NCBI RefSeq assembly: GCF_040513375.1
Contig: NZ_JBEVTG010000001.1
Location: 1,426,001 to 1,490,000, forward strand
Reading direction: 5' to 3'
From: Flagellimonas_B algarum
Lineage (GTDB): Bacteria > Bacteroidota > Bacteroidia > Flavobacteriales > Flavobacteriaceae
DNA length: 64,000 bases
The position numbers and the translations under genes are program-made. The notes under the pieces were generated by a model that was given only the letters and a program-made list of their open reading frames with translations, ran no database searches and was not told the origin of the DNA. Shown piece by piece: positions 1 to 8,889 of this stretch. How positions within the stretch are numbered: the stretch's first letter is position 1; the number at the start of each line of letters is the position of its first letter.

Positions 1-348
1 TTCCCCGTTTTTAAAGAGGGGCACCACGATTTCCGATTTTACCGTCAAGCTGCAAGCGATGTAGTTGTCTTGGGCCTGAACATCCGGCACCACGAAATTT
101 TCATTGCTTTCCGCCACCTGTCCACAAATTCCCTTTCCAAATGGAATGATGTCATGATCAGTAGGTTCACCAGCGTACGGACCCAATTTCAATTCCCTTT
201 TATCTCCGTTTTTGAAATAGAATCCGACCCAGTCGTAATAGGCTACGGACTTTCTCAAGGTTTCGCAGATTTGCTGCATTTTCTCGGAAGCGGAATGCTT
301 GGAATCCGCGATAATGGCTTCGATCTCTGGTTTTAAGGATGCGAACAT
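1..348 (-). CDS. GAF-domain protein, free methionine-R-sulfoxide reductase-like (C-terminus cut off by window edge)
   Basis: Reading the minus strand from the ATG at 348 gives 116 residues with no stop before the window edge, so the C-terminus is missing. The N-terminal helix (MFASLKPEIEAII) is followed by a GAF domain with YYDWVGFYF, IPFGKGICGQ and the Cys-containing NYIACS..EIVVPL segment. These match the fRMsr family, which reduces free methionine-(R)-sulfoxide in the cytoplasm. Cys75 and Cys99 sit 24 residues apart, as do E. coli Cys94 and the catalytic Cys118. The residue matching the third family cysteine (Cys84 in E. coli) is His65. It could therefore work as a two-cysteine fRMsr or be a GAF protein of other function. 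Family assignment is firm; activity is inferred. Confidence 0.8.
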   Translation of the reverse strand, partial: MFASLKPEIEAIIADSKHSASEKMQQICETLRKSVAYYDWVGFYFKNGDKRELKLGPYAGEPTDHDIIPFGKGICGQVAESNENFVVPDVQAQDNYIACSLTVKSEIVVPLFKNGE

Positions 349-409
349 AAGTAGTTTGTTAATTCACGTCAAAAGTCGGAAATAAGTACGAAAACTGTCA
401 ACGCCCGGA

Positions 410-2734
410 TCAATTTATTGCGAGGGTGATGTCTTGTGACGAGATGGTTCCCGATTCCGTGAACCCTTCAATGATGATCCGTATGCCATCTTGATTGTCA
501 CGCGGTACTGTAATGGGTTGCGAATGGTTGTCCAGCCAATACCAGCCCAGAATTCCGAAATGTTCAAAAGCCAGGCCATTAGTGATATAATGCTGCCGTT
601 TGAAAGGAACGTGTTCGTAAAACCCTTTTTCCATGACCAATGCTTTGCTGGTCGATCCGCGCACGTTCTCGGTTCGGTTTTTATAGGCTTCGTTGGTAAA
701 AACGACCATAAGGAACGAACAACTGGTCGGTCGATCAATATAGATTTCATCAATATATTCCATGGCCAGGTTTTCATAAGGGTCGGTGTAGGCCGAGTAG
801 ATCCCATCGATCATCACCGCCGGGAAAACATACCCACAACGGTTTGAGGACTTCCCCAAACTTATCGATCCCGCCCTCCTCGTATCGGGAAACCCGACAG
901 GAACGGCCAATGGGGCAAACCCTTCCTTTAGCAACATTTCGCGCAAGGTTTTCATGCCTATCGAACTATCGACCTTGACCCCGAAAAAGGTCTTGAAGTA
1001 TTTTTGGTACTTCAATTTTTTGGCGCTGACGGTTACCCCTTCCAGTTGTTGTAGGTTGGGGTCGTTCGCATCCGAGGAAGTAACCCCCGCAGCGGCGGCA
1101 GTTGAGGCTATTTGCACCACGTCTTCGGTGGTGAAACGATGTCTGAATTTGTCGATTCCAGGCTGGATGCTATAATTGAATTTTGCCTGATGGGGTTTCC
1201 CATCGTTTCCGATGAGCGAAAAGTTGAGTGTACTGCCTTCCTTAAAACTGATATCCTTGAAGGTAAAACGGCCATTGCTCACAGTACTGTTCCGAAACAG
1301 TTCGTTCGATTTTGAATACAATAAAACGCTTTCCGGAACGACTTTCTTCGAAACCGGTTCAACGACCCCTAGGATGCCTCCTGTCACATAATTTTCATTC
1401 GGGATTCTGAGGTTTTCGTTAAAAATGTTCCGCCAGTCGTACTTCGCTTTGGCAAACAAGGTAAGATCGTCGGTACGGTTATCCAGACCAGGAACCCCGG
1501 CCACCGCAGTCCATAAATGGGTCCACTGTGCCCCTTTGAAATAAGGTTCGAGCTGTAGGGCGAAAAATGCGTTTTTTCGAAATCGTTGGGCTTGGGTGCC
1601 ACTAGGGAGTACCGATAAACTTAAAGAGCCCTTTTGCATACTGAGAGCGATACGAATGGAATCTTGGTTTAAACCTTCCAATGCGGTTTCCATTGCCGTG
1701 TTTTTTTCTTTCTGTTGGAAGAACAAGCGTTCGGTCCATACCTTTTTTTCGGCGTCTATCACGGTCAGGGTATTCATTCCTTGAAACAAGACGTCATAGG
1801 CAAGTTTGAACCGGTAGTTTCCGGATGCACTGTTTTCGGGAAAAGGGAAATCCAAGAGCTTATTGTCCTTGTGGAGGTAAAGCCTGAGGGGAGCTCGTTC
1901 ATTTCGAGTTCTGCGGTCGGTCAATTGCACGATCAGTTCTTCGGTTTTTGGATTGCGGTGCAATGAGATGGCCACTCCGTTTTCCGAAACTTCGGGCAAG
2001 GGTTGGCGCAGGATGCTATCCCCCAAATCCGCGATCAGAACATAGGCGTTCCCTTCTTTGGGAATGAAGTTGAAAGGGATCAAGGAGCGACTCGCTACCG
2101 CTGGTTTAAGGATCAGCTCCCCTCGGGCATTCCGAACTTCCAGGCTTTTCGGATGAAGCGATTGTCCGTGAACATCGGTAATCCGAACCATGCAATTGGC
2201 CATGGTTCCGGCTACCAATTGCCCACCTTCCGCAACGATGGCTATTTGCGGCTGCAGACTCCGCTTTTGATAAGCATAGTCCAAAGGGTCTAGATTGAAA
2301 TCTTGCTGTACCCGAATTGGGTAGATCGAGCTGTCGTCTTCTTCGAAACCCTGCATGCTGGCCGTGTAGGCTTGTAAAAAATACAAACCCGAAGGTAAGG
2401 AGGGTGAAAGAACGATATCGCCTTTGCCATGGCCGTTTCGACTCAAGATGATGCGTTGATCGATTCGTTTTCCGCCTTCGGTCAATAGATCGATATAGAC
2501 GTACTCCTCGTTTCTGCTCGGAAAATCAAGGGTTTGGTTGAACAGATAGGTGCTGAACCAAATGCGTTCGCCCCCATTAAAGACGGTTTTGTTCAAATGC
2601 ACATGCACACTTTTTCGGTCGGTTTTGAAATACTCATGATAGGCATCCGCGACACCCTGGGCCAAGGTCGAATCGCGTTGGGCGATCGTATTCCATGAAG
2701 CTAGAATGACCAGGACCGGCAGCAGCTGTTTCAT
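410..2734 (-). CDS. Secreted MG2-like / TonB-plug-like repeat protein
   Basis: A 774-residue protein with a signal peptide (about residues 1-19, ending near IAQ). Residues ~40-145 resemble the MG2 beta-sandwich of alpha-2-macroglobulin-like proteins (VHLNKTVFNGGERIWF ... SGLYFLQAYT). A run of further beta-sandwich modules follows. The C-terminal third contains a stretch resembling a TonB-receptor plug (EGVTVSAKK, then PAVMIDGIY and EYIDEIYID). There is no beta-barrel after it, so it is not a receptor. Such proteins are common in Flavobacteriia and are usually annotated as MG2 or plug-domain hypotheticals with no established function. It is divergent from the gene at 2857, with 122 bp between them. 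Export to the periplasm or cell surface is inferred from the signal peptide. Confidence 0.75.
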   Translation of the reverse strand: MKQLLPVLVILASWNTIAQRDSTLAQGVADAYHEYFKTDRKSVHVHLNKTVFNGGERIWFSTYLFNQTLDFPSRNEEYVYIDLLTEGGKRIDQRIILSRNGHGKGDIVLSPSLPSGLYFLQAYTASMQGFEEDDSSIYPIRVQQDFNLDPLDYAYQKRSLQPQIAIVAEGGQLVAGTMANCMVRITDVHGQSLHPKSLEVRNARGELILKPAVASRSLIPFNFIPKEGNAYVLIADLGDSILRQPLPEVSENGVAISLHRNPKTEELIVQLTDRRTRNERAPLRLYLHKDNKLLDFPFPENSASGNYRFKLAYDVLFQGMNTLTVIDAEKKVWTERLFFQQKEKNTAMETALEGLNQDSIRIALSMQKGSLSLSVLPSGTQAQRFRKNAFFALQLEPYFKGAQWTHLWTAVAGVPGLDNRTDDLTLFAKAKYDWRNIFNENLRIPNENYVTGGILGVVEPVSKKVVPESVLLYSKSNELFRNSTVSNGRFTFKDISFKEGSTLNFSLIGNDGKPHQAKFNYSIQPGIDKFRHRFTTEDVVQIASTAAAAGVTSSDANDPNLQQLEGVTVSAKKLKYQKYFKTFFGVKVDSSIGMKTLREMLLKEGFAPLAVPVGFPDTRRAGSISLGKSSNRCGYVFPAVMIDGIYSAYTDPYENLAMEYIDEIYIDRPTSCSFLMVVFTNEAYKNRTENVRGSTSKALVMEKGFYEHVPFKRQHYITNGLAFEHFGILGWYWLDNHSQPITVPRDNQDGIRIIIEGFTESGTISSQDITLAIN

Positions 2735-2843
2735 CCCCTTAAAATAAGGAATAATTCGTTGTGTTTTGTGAAATCAGCTCAAAGGAACTCTTAAAGTTGG
2801 GTTAAGGAAATCGCCTTTTTTAAGGCTCAAAATCAGGATTTTG

Positions 2844-2851
2844 TACCTTTG
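2844..2851 (+). promoter_or_regulatory. Bacteroidetes -7 element TACCTTTG
   Basis: TACCTTTG matches the TANNTTTG -7 consensus of the Bacteroidetes primary sigma factor exactly. It ends only 5 bp before the ATG at 2857, so the predicted transcript would have almost no 5' leader. A clear -33 TTG is not visible at the right distance. Confidence 0.55.
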
Positions 2852-2856
2852 TAGCT

Positions 2857-3267
2857 ATGAACGAAAGGTTGCGACGGATCGTATCCCCATTTTTGGCCCT
2901 ATTGGTGCTATTATCGACGGTTTCTTGGTCGGTTGAAAAGCATCTGTGTATGGGTCGGGTCATGGACATCGCATTTTTTCACCATGCCGATAGTTGTGGT
3001 ATGGAGGAAGGAATGGAGGCCATGGGCCTATCGACGGATGCCATGGATTGTTGTGACGATGAGGCGTTTACTATAGAAGGTCAAGATGACCTAAAGATTA
3101 CATGGGAAGACCTCAGTGGGGAACAGCAGACCTTCGTTACCGTTTTTGGTCAGGTTTTTCTATTGCAACTGCACTTGCCTTCAGAACAGGTGATTGCAAC
3201 GACCGACTATCCTCCTCCATTGTTGGTCTATGATCTACAACTCCTTCACGAGGTCTATTTGATTTGA
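2857..3267 (+). CDS. HYC_CC_PP family protein
   Basis: A 136-residue protein with one N-terminal hydrophobic segment (PFLALLVLLSTVSWSV, ~10-25). It has the hallmark motifs of the Bacteroidetes HYC_CC_PP family: a His-x-Cys start (KHLCMG), a vicinal Cys pair (DCCDDE) and a late proline run (DYPPPLL). Several Met and His residues (HH, MEEGMEAMG) would suit soft-metal binding. It is the first gene of a co-directional module with a TonB receptor, a secreted HMA protein and an HMA/MauE-like membrane protein. That context, known for related loci, suggests metal (probably copper) sensing or handling; the specific job is inference. Confidence 0.8.
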   Translation: MNERLRRIVSPFLALLVLLSTVSWSVEKHLCMGRVMDIAFFHHADSCGMEEGMEAMGLSTDAMDCCDDEAFTIEGQDDLKITWEDLSGEQQTFVTVFGQVFLLQLHLPSEQVIATTDYPPPLLVYDLQLLHEVYLI

Positions 3268-3336
3268 TCGGGTGCCCATTGACGCCGTAGATACGGCAAT
3301 GTTCTAGAGTACCCAATGTTCAAATCAAATAGTACA

Positions 3337-5580
3337 ATGAAAAAAATTTTAGGCTTGCTTATTGCCTTACAAATAAGTGTTTTCACGGTCGGTGCCCAAG
3401 AAAAAATCGAGGGTATGGTCATGGAAGCGAACGATGCCGGCAAGCATATCGGCTTGGCCGGGGCCAATGTGTATTGGCTGAATTCCCCAATCGGAACGAT
3501 TACCAATGATGAAGGCTTATTTTCGATCCCTTACAGCAAGGAATACGATCGACTGGTCATTAGTTTCGTTGGCTTCGAAACCGATACTATAACTATCGAG
3601 AGTCCGAGAATGGTGCACCATTGGTTGCGTCCTTCGAATCAGCTTGATGAAGTGGTGGTCGAAAAAAAACGCGATGCGTTGCAAAAGACCTTTTTGAGTT
3701 CGCAAAACGTGGTAACGATCAACAGTGCCGAACTCTTGAAAGCTGCCTGCTGCAACCTATCGGAAAGTTTTGAGACCAACCCGGCCATCGATGTGAATTT
3801 CAACGATGCCTTGACCGGAACCAAGCAAATCCAAATGCTCGGGTTGACCAGTCCGTACTTGCTGATCACCCAAGAGAACATACCCATGGTACGTGGGGCC
3901 TCACAGATTTACGGGCTTACTTTTACGCCTGGGACTTGGGTAGAAAGCATCCAGATTACCAAGGGTGCCGGAAGCGTGATCAACGGTTTCGAAAGCATCT
4001 CTGGGCAGATCAATACCGAATTGGTCAAACCGTTCACCGATAACCCGATTTTCGTAAACGGCTACGCCAACTTAAACGGGCGTTTGGAGTTGAATGCGCA
4101 CTTCAACAAGGTCTTGTCCGACAAATGGAGTACAGGCCTATACTTGCACGGAAACCAACGCACGGTCGAAGTCGACAATAATGACGATGGCTTTTTGGAT
4201 GTGCCCTTGGCCGACCAGATCAACATCCAAAACCGTTGGCAGTTCCAAGATGCCGAGAAGGGGTGGATCGGTTTTTTGAATCTACGGTTCTTGAATGATG
4301 AAAAGCAGGTAGGGCAGACGATATTCAATCCGGATACCGATCGCTTTACGATCAATGCCTGGGGCAGTGAAATCGATACCCGAAGGTATGATGCCTCCGT
4401 GAAGTTGGGGTATGTGTTCCCTGAACTTCCCTTTCAAAGTGTCGGGTTCCAGGCGGCGTACAGCAACCATCGACAAGAGTCGTACTTTGGGTTCAATCGC
4501 TATGATATCGATCATGAGAGCCTGTATTCCAATGTCATATTCAATTCCATCATCGGCAATACCAAGCATAAGTTCAAAACCGGCTTTTCCCTAGCATATG
4601 ATAGCTATGATGAGCTGGCGAACAATGTAATCTACCAACGGGTCGATAATTCAGCAGGGGCCTTTTTTGAGTACAGTTTTGATGACTTGGAAAAGGTCAG
4701 CCTTACGGCTGGTCTTCGGGTCGATTCACACAACCGTATCGGGGAGTTCGTTACCCCGCGTTTCCATATTCGGTATACCCTGTGGGAATTGGGAAGCTTA
4801 CGCGGTTCGTTCGGTATCGGGCGTCGGGTGCCCAATTTTTTTGCTGAGAACCAACAATTGTTCGGTTCTGCCCGTTCGATCCAGTTGGTGGGCAATGGCG
4901 GCAATGTGTATGGGCTCGATGCTGAGAAGGCCACCAATTTCGGAATCAGTTTTTTGCAGGGCTTCAACCTCTTCGATCGCCCGGGCAACATATCGATTGA
5001 TTTTTACCGCACCGATTTCCAAAACCAAGTGGTGGTCGATTGGGAAAATCCGAGGGAGATCCTTTTCACGAATTTGGATGGTGACAGTTACGCCAATAGC
5101 TTGCTAATCGAGTTGAACCATGAGATCTTACCCAAGTTGGAGGTGCGTACGGCCTACAAATTCTATGATGTCAAGACCCAGTATCAAACCGGGCTGCTGC
5201 AGCGGCCCTTGACCGCGCGTAACCGGTTCTTTGCGAATTTAGGGTACGAAACGGATGTTACGGATCAAGGTTCCCAATGGCGTTTCGACTATACCTTGCA
5301 TGTGGTTGGGCCACAACGGCTGCCCAGTACCGCTGCCAATCCGATCCCCTTGCAATTGGGTGATTTTTCGGCAGGGTATTCTTTGATGAACGCCCAGGTT
5401 ACCAAAGTATTTTCGAAAAAGTTCGAAATCTACCTGGGGGGAGAAAACCTAACCGCTGAAAGGCAACAAGGTCCGGTGCTTAGTGCGGGCAACCCTTTTA
5501 GCGAGAATTTTGATACGAGCATTGTCTATGCGCCTATTTTGGGGCGGATGATCTATGCCGGATTCCGATTTAAATCTTAA
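3337..5580 (+). CDS. TonB-dependent receptor, probable metal-related
   Basis: A 747-residue outer-membrane receptor. The ATG at 3337 is preferred over one at 3316 because it starts a normal signal peptide (MKKILGLLIALQISVFTVGAQ). A carboxypeptidase-regulatory-like domain (~22-100, with VSFVGFETDT) is followed by a plug (~110-215: INSAELLKAACCNLSESFE ... ITKGAGSVINGFESISGQIN) and a 22-strand type barrel ending in an aromatic-rich terminus (MIYAGFRF). The Cys-Cys pair in the plug is noteworthy. The gene is followed 16 bp later by a secreted HMA protein, so import or sensing of a transition metal or chelate is likely. The substrate is not shown by the sequence. Confidence 0.88.
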   Translation: MKKILGLLIALQISVFTVGAQEKIEGMVMEANDAGKHIGLAGANVYWLNSPIGTITNDEGLFSIPYSKEYDRLVISFVGFETDTITIESPRMVHHWLRPSNQLDEVVVEKKRDALQKTFLSSQNVVTINSAELLKAACCNLSESFETNPAIDVNFNDALTGTKQIQMLGLTSPYLLITQENIPMVRGASQIYGLTFTPGTWVESIQITKGAGSVINGFESISGQINTELVKPFTDNPIFVNGYANLNGRLELNAHFNKVLSDKWSTGLYLHGNQRTVEVDNNDDGFLDVPLADQINIQNRWQFQDAEKGWIGFLNLRFLNDEKQVGQTIFNPDTDRFTINAWGSEIDTRRYDASVKLGYVFPELPFQSVGFQAAYSNHRQESYFGFNRYDIDHESLYSNVIFNSIIGNTKHKFKTGFSLAYDSYDELANNVIYQRVDNSAGAFFEYSFDDLEKVSLTAGLRVDSHNRIGEFVTPRFHIRYTLWELGSLRGSFGIGRRVPNFFAENQQLFGSARSIQLVGNGGNVYGLDAEKATNFGISFLQGFNLFDRPGNISIDFYRTDFQNQVVVDWENPREILFTNLDGDSYANSLLIELNHEILPKLEVRTAYKFYDVKTQYQTGLLQRPLTARNRFFANLGYETDVTDQGSQWRFDYTLHVVGPQRLPSTAANPIPLQLGDFSAGYSLMNAQVTKVFSKKFEIYLGGENLTAERQQGPVLSAGNPFSENFDTSIVYAPILGRMIYAGFRFKS

Positions 5581-5596
5581 CTTAAAACTAGTACTT

Positions 5597-5956
5597 ATGA
5601 AACATACAATTTTCACTTTAGCGCTCGCCTTGTCTACCGTGGTGACATTTGCCCAACAGAAGAACAAAAAAATGGCCTTCGAAGTCGATGGCAATTGTGA
5701 GATGTGCAAAATGCGCATCGAAAAAGCCGCCTTGGAAGTGGCTGGAGTCAAGTTTGCCGATTGGAACATTCCCAGTCATGAATTGACGCTGATCGTCGAT
5801 GAGCGAAAAACCAATGCCATGGCCATCAAGTCGGCAATCGCTGCGGTAGGCCATGACACCAAGGAGCTCAAAGCGACCGAAGAGGCATATAACAAGGTGC
5901 ATCCTTGTTGCAGGTATCGTGATGGAGAGCCTGAAAAGCATGAAGGCCATCATTAA
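5597..5956 (+). CDS. Secreted heavy-metal-associated (HMA) domain protein
   Basis: A 119-residue protein. The ATG at 5597 gives a clean signal peptide (MKHTIFTLALALSTVVTFAQ); an upstream in-frame ATG at 5555 lies inside the receptor gene. The mature part is a single ferredoxin-like HMA fold whose metal loop is GNCEMCKMRIEKA (CxxC). A His/Cys-rich tail follows (HPCCRYRDGEPEKHEGHH). It would bind Cu(I) or a similar ion in the periplasm. It ends directly against the next gene (TAA then ATG), so the two are almost certainly co-transcribed and form a periplasm-to-membrane metal relay with it. The metal is inferred from the family. Confidence 0.85.
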   Translation: MKHTIFTLALALSTVVTFAQQKNKKMAFEVDGNCEMCKMRIEKAALEVAGVKFADWNIPSHELTLIVDERKTNAMAIKSAIAAVGHDTKELKATEEAYNKVHPCCRYRDGEPEKHEGHH

Positions 5957-6673
5957 ATGGAACAGCGATTAAATATATCGGGCATGACCTGTCAGGGTTG
6001 TGTCAAATCGGTGACCGAGAAACTTTCAAAGGTCTCGGGTGTCGAAGGAGTACAGGTGGATTTGGAAGCGGGCACTGCGGCCATTTCCTCCCCGGTTCCC
6101 ATCAATATCGGAGCCCTGCGTTCGGCGTTGCCCGAGAAGTATCGAATTTCTCCCGTAGAAGACCCGATCATCCAGGATACTATGGGGGAGGAGGTTTCAA
6201 AATGGCGGCAATTGCGCCCCCTATTCCTGATTTTCACCTACCTTTTTGGGGCTTCCTTCTTATTGAATTTCAATGCATGGGATTGGAACGCGGCGATGTT
6301 GGATTTTATGGGTTTGTTCTATATCGTCTTCAGCTTTTTCAAGTTCCTTGACCTAAAGGGCTTTCCCGAAAGTTTTCGCATGTACGACCCGTTGGCAAAA
6401 CTAGTGCCGGCTTACGGATGGGTATATCCGTTTTTGGAGTTGGTCTTAGGGCTATTGTTCCTGATGCGGATCCAAGTGCAGCTTGCTTTGGTGTTGACCA
6501 TCGTCATTCTCGGGATTACGACCGTTGGGGTGACCAGAACCCTCTTGGATAAAAAAGCGATCCGTTGCGCTTGTTTGGGAACCGCCTTGAAATTGCCGAT
6601 GACCGAGGCTACTTTTATCGAGAACGCCATCATGCTGATTATGGCAATCGCCATGTTGGTGCCACTGATCTGA
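5957..6673 (+). CDS. HMA domain fused to MauE/DoxX-like membrane protein
   Basis: A 238-residue protein. Residues 1-70 are an HMA domain with the MTCQGC metal motif. Residues ~85-238 form four membrane helices of the MauE-like redox-associated family, with a conserved Cys-x-Cys near helix 4 (RCACLGT) followed by LPMTEATFIENAIM. It has no signal peptide, so the HMA domain should be cytoplasmic. This combination recurs in Bacteroidetes metal-resistance loci, where it is thought to couple metal binding to thiol chemistry in the membrane; the mechanism is not established. It is the last gene of the module and is followed by a strong terminator. Confidence 0.82.
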   Translation: MEQRLNISGMTCQGCVKSVTEKLSKVSGVEGVQVDLEAGTAAISSPVPINIGALRSALPEKYRISPVEDPIIQDTMGEEVSKWRQLRPLFLIFTYLFGASFLLNFNAWDWNAAMLDFMGLFYIVFSFFKFLDLKGFPESFRMYDPLAKLVPAYGWVYPFLELVLGLLFLMRIQVQLALVLTIVILGITTVGVTRTLLDKKAIRCACLGTALKLPMTEATFIENAIMLIMAIAMLVPLI

Positions 6674-6698
6674 TGGTAGCTAACGGTTTGTTTTAAAA

Positions 6699-6730
6699 TA
6701 AAAAACGCCCTGAATTCAGGGCGTTTTTTC
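6699..6730. terminator. Bidirectional Rho-independent terminator
   Basis: The palindrome ACGCCCTGAATTCAGGGCGT is flanked by A6 on the left and T6 on the right. It can therefore end both the metal module (plus) and groEL (minus), which converge here. Confidence 0.9.
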
Positions 6731-6748
6731 ATGTATATGGGAGATGGT

Positions 6749-8380
6749 TTACATCATTCCTGGCATTCCTCCGCCACCCATTGGCGGCATGGCAGGGGCA
6801 TCTTCCTTAATATCGGTCAAGGCACATTCGGTGGTCAAGATCATTCCTGAAACCGAAGCGGCGTTTTCCAAGGCGACACGGGTCACTTTCTTTGGATCGA
6901 TGATCCCGGCCTTCATCATTTCGACATACTTGTCGGACTTGGCATCGTAACCGAAATCGTTTTTGCCGTCCAATACTTTGGCAACGACGACCGAACCTTC
7001 ACCACCCGCATTCTCAACGATGGTACGCAATGGCGATTCGATGGCACGTGCAACAATTTGCAGACCGGTAGCCTCGTCATCATTCTCAGTGGCTACTTTC
7101 GTCAACACCGATTTCGCACGGACCAAGGCAACGCCACCACCGGCAACGATTCCTTCTTCAACGGCAGCCCTAGTGGCATGCAACGCATCGTCAACGCGGT
7201 CTTTCTTCTCCTTCATTTCGACTTCCGAAGCAGCACCGACATAAAGTACGGCAACCCCACCGGCCAATTTGGCCAATCGTTCTTGAAGTTTCTCTTTATC
7301 GTAATCCGAAGTAGTCGTTTCGATCTGTGATTTGATCTGGTTGACCCTGGTTTTGATGTTCTTGGCAGACCCGGCCCCATTGACGATGGTCGTATTGTCT
7401 TTGTCGATGGTCACCCTTTCGGTGGTACCCAACATATCGATGGTGGCGGTTTCCAAGGAGAACCCGCGCTCTTCCGAAATAACAGTACCGTTGGTCAAAA
7501 TGGCGATGTCTTCCAACATTGCTTTTCTACGATCTCCGAAACCGGGCGCTTTGACCGCGGCGATTTTCAATGATCCGCGCAGTTTGTTCACGACCAAGGT
7601 AGCCAAGGCCTCCCCGTCGACATCTTCGGCGATGATCAACAATGGTTTCCCAGATTGGGCAACAGGCTCCAACACGGGTAAAAGATCCTTCATGGCCGAG
7701 ATTTTCTTATCGAACAACAAGATGTACGGATTGTCCAAATCAGCGATCATTTTTTCCGAATCGGTAACGAAGTAAGGAGACAAGTACCCACGATCGAACT
7801 GCATTCCTTCAACGACGTCTACATAGGTGTCGGTTCCTTTGGCTTCCTCAACGGTGATGACCCCTTCTTTGCCTACTTTTTCGAAGGCTTGGGCGATCAA
7901 ATCACCGATAGCTTCGTCGTTGTTGGCAGAGATCGCAGCAACTTGCTTGATTTTCTCAGAAGAATCACCCACTTTTTTGGATTGCTTCGCCAAGTTTTCG
8001 ACGATGGCCTCAACGGCCTTGTCGATTCCGCGCTTCAAGTCCATAGGGTTGGCACCCGCAGCGACGTTCTTTAGGCCTTCCTTGACGATGGCCTGGGCCA
8101 ATACGGTAGCCGTAGTGGTTCCGTCACCGGCGAGGTCATTGGTTTTGGAAGCGACTTCCTTGACCATTTGCGCCCCCATGTTCTCCAGGGCGTCTTCCAA
8201 TTCAATTTCTTTGGCTACGGTAACCCCGTCTTTGGTGACTTGAGGGGCCCCGAAGGATTTGCTGATGATCACGTTACGACCTTTTGGGCCTAAGGTAACC
8301 TTGACCGCGTTCGCCAAGGCATCAACCCCTTTCTTCAGGCCGTCACGGGCGTCTATATCGAATTTGATGTCTTTTGCCAT
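6749..8380 (-). CDS. groL: Chaperonin GroEL
   Basis: A 543-residue chaperonin 60, the cytoplasmic double-ring ATPase that folds proteins together with GroES. The N-terminus (MAKDIKFDIDARDGLKKGV), the ATP-binding GDGTTTATVLAQ segment and the C-terminal Gly/Met tail (GGGGMPGMM) are all canonical, and the length is normal. It lies 83 bp downstream of groES on the same strand and ends at a bidirectional terminator. Regulation probably comes from the groES promoter region, where TGNCA repeats are seen. Confidence 0.98.
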   Translation of the reverse strand: MAKDIKFDIDARDGLKKGVDALANAVKVTLGPKGRNVIISKSFGAPQVTKDGVTVAKEIELEDALENMGAQMVKEVASKTNDLAGDGTTTATVLAQAIVKEGLKNVAAGANPMDLKRGIDKAVEAIVENLAKQSKKVGDSSEKIKQVAAISANNDEAIGDLIAQAFEKVGKEGVITVEEAKGTDTYVDVVEGMQFDRGYLSPYFVTDSEKMIADLDNPYILLFDKKISAMKDLLPVLEPVAQSGKPLLIIAEDVDGEALATLVVNKLRGSLKIAAVKAPGFGDRRKAMLEDIAILTNGTVISEERGFSLETATIDMLGTTERVTIDKDNTTIVNGAGSAKNIKTRVNQIKSQIETTTSDYDKEKLQERLAKLAGGVAVLYVGAASEVEMKEKKDRVDDALHATRAAVEEGIVAGGGVALVRAKSVLTKVATENDDEATGLQIVARAIESPLRTIVENAGGEGSVVVAKVLDGKNDFGYDAKSDKYVEMMKAGIIDPKKVTRVALENAASVSGMILTTECALTDIKEDAPAMPPMGGGGMPGMM

Positions 8381-8463
8381 TTCTTTTTGGTTTTGTGGGT
8401 CCCTTTATGCAGGAACCTTGATATACATTAGATAGTTTTTCGGAATAGGAAATTCCAATGCTG

Positions 8464-8742
8464 TTAGACGATTGCTAAAATGTCACTTTCACGCATGATT
8501 AGGTAATCGGTACCTTCGAATTTCAATTCGGTACCTGCGTATTTTCCGTAGAGTACGGAATCACCCACGTTGACGGTCATCGCCTCGTCTTTGGAACCGG
8601 GTCCTACGGCAACGACTTTCCCTTTTTGTGGTTTCTCCTTCGCAGTGTCGGGAATGATGATGCCTGAAGCCGTTTTGGTTTCGGCCGCCATGGGCTCGAT
8701 CAAGACCCTATCTGCCAATGGTTTGATGTTAACTTTAGCCAT
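8464..8742 (-). CDS. groS: Co-chaperonin GroES
   Basis: A 92-residue co-chaperonin that caps GroEL. The start MAKVNIKPLADRVLIEP, the mobile-loop region (TASGIIIPDTAKEKPQKGKV) and the C-terminal RESDILAIV are standard. It is the first gene of the groESL operon and is separated from secG by a terminator and a 94-bp promoter region. Confidence 0.98.
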   Translation of the reverse strand: MAKVNIKPLADRVLIEPMAAETKTASGIIIPDTAKEKPQKGKVVAVGPGSKDEAMTVNVGDSVLYGKYAGTELKFEGTDYLIMRESDILAIV

Positions 8743-8787
8743 TTTATTGATTTTTATGTATTAGTTTTTTAGAATCTGCAATTTTTT

Positions 8788-8821
8788 TGACAGAAATTGT
8801 GCCAATGCGCAAAAACTGACA
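8788..8821 (-). promoter_or_regulatory. Repeated TGNCA pentamers upstream of groES
   Basis: On the minus strand upstream of groES three TGNCA pentamers occur in a row: TGTCA (8821-8817), TGGCA (8804-8800) and TGTCA (8792-8788), spaced by 12 and 7 bp. There is no CIRCE element. The same pentamer forms the palindrome over the miaB promoter at 13481-13493. A role as a heat-shock control site is inference from position. Confidence 0.4.
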
Positions 8822-8831
8822 ATCCGTAAAC

Positions 8832-8864
8832 AAAAAATGCCAGCTTGTCACAAAAGCTGGCATT
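8832..8864 (-). terminator. Terminator of the secG transcript
   Basis: An 11-bp perfect stem (AATGCCAGCTT / AAGCTGGCATT, loop GTCACAA at 8847-8853) is followed on the minus strand by a T-run. It lies just past the secG stop and separates secG from groESL. Confidence 0.85.
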
Positions 8865-8889
8865 CTTCATTTCATATCGTCTCCCAATC

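Noticed and set aside
8743..8836. Possible sigma-54 promoter (TGGCAC) upstream of groES
   Set aside because: TGGCAC is present but the -12 TTGC element is not at the right distance.
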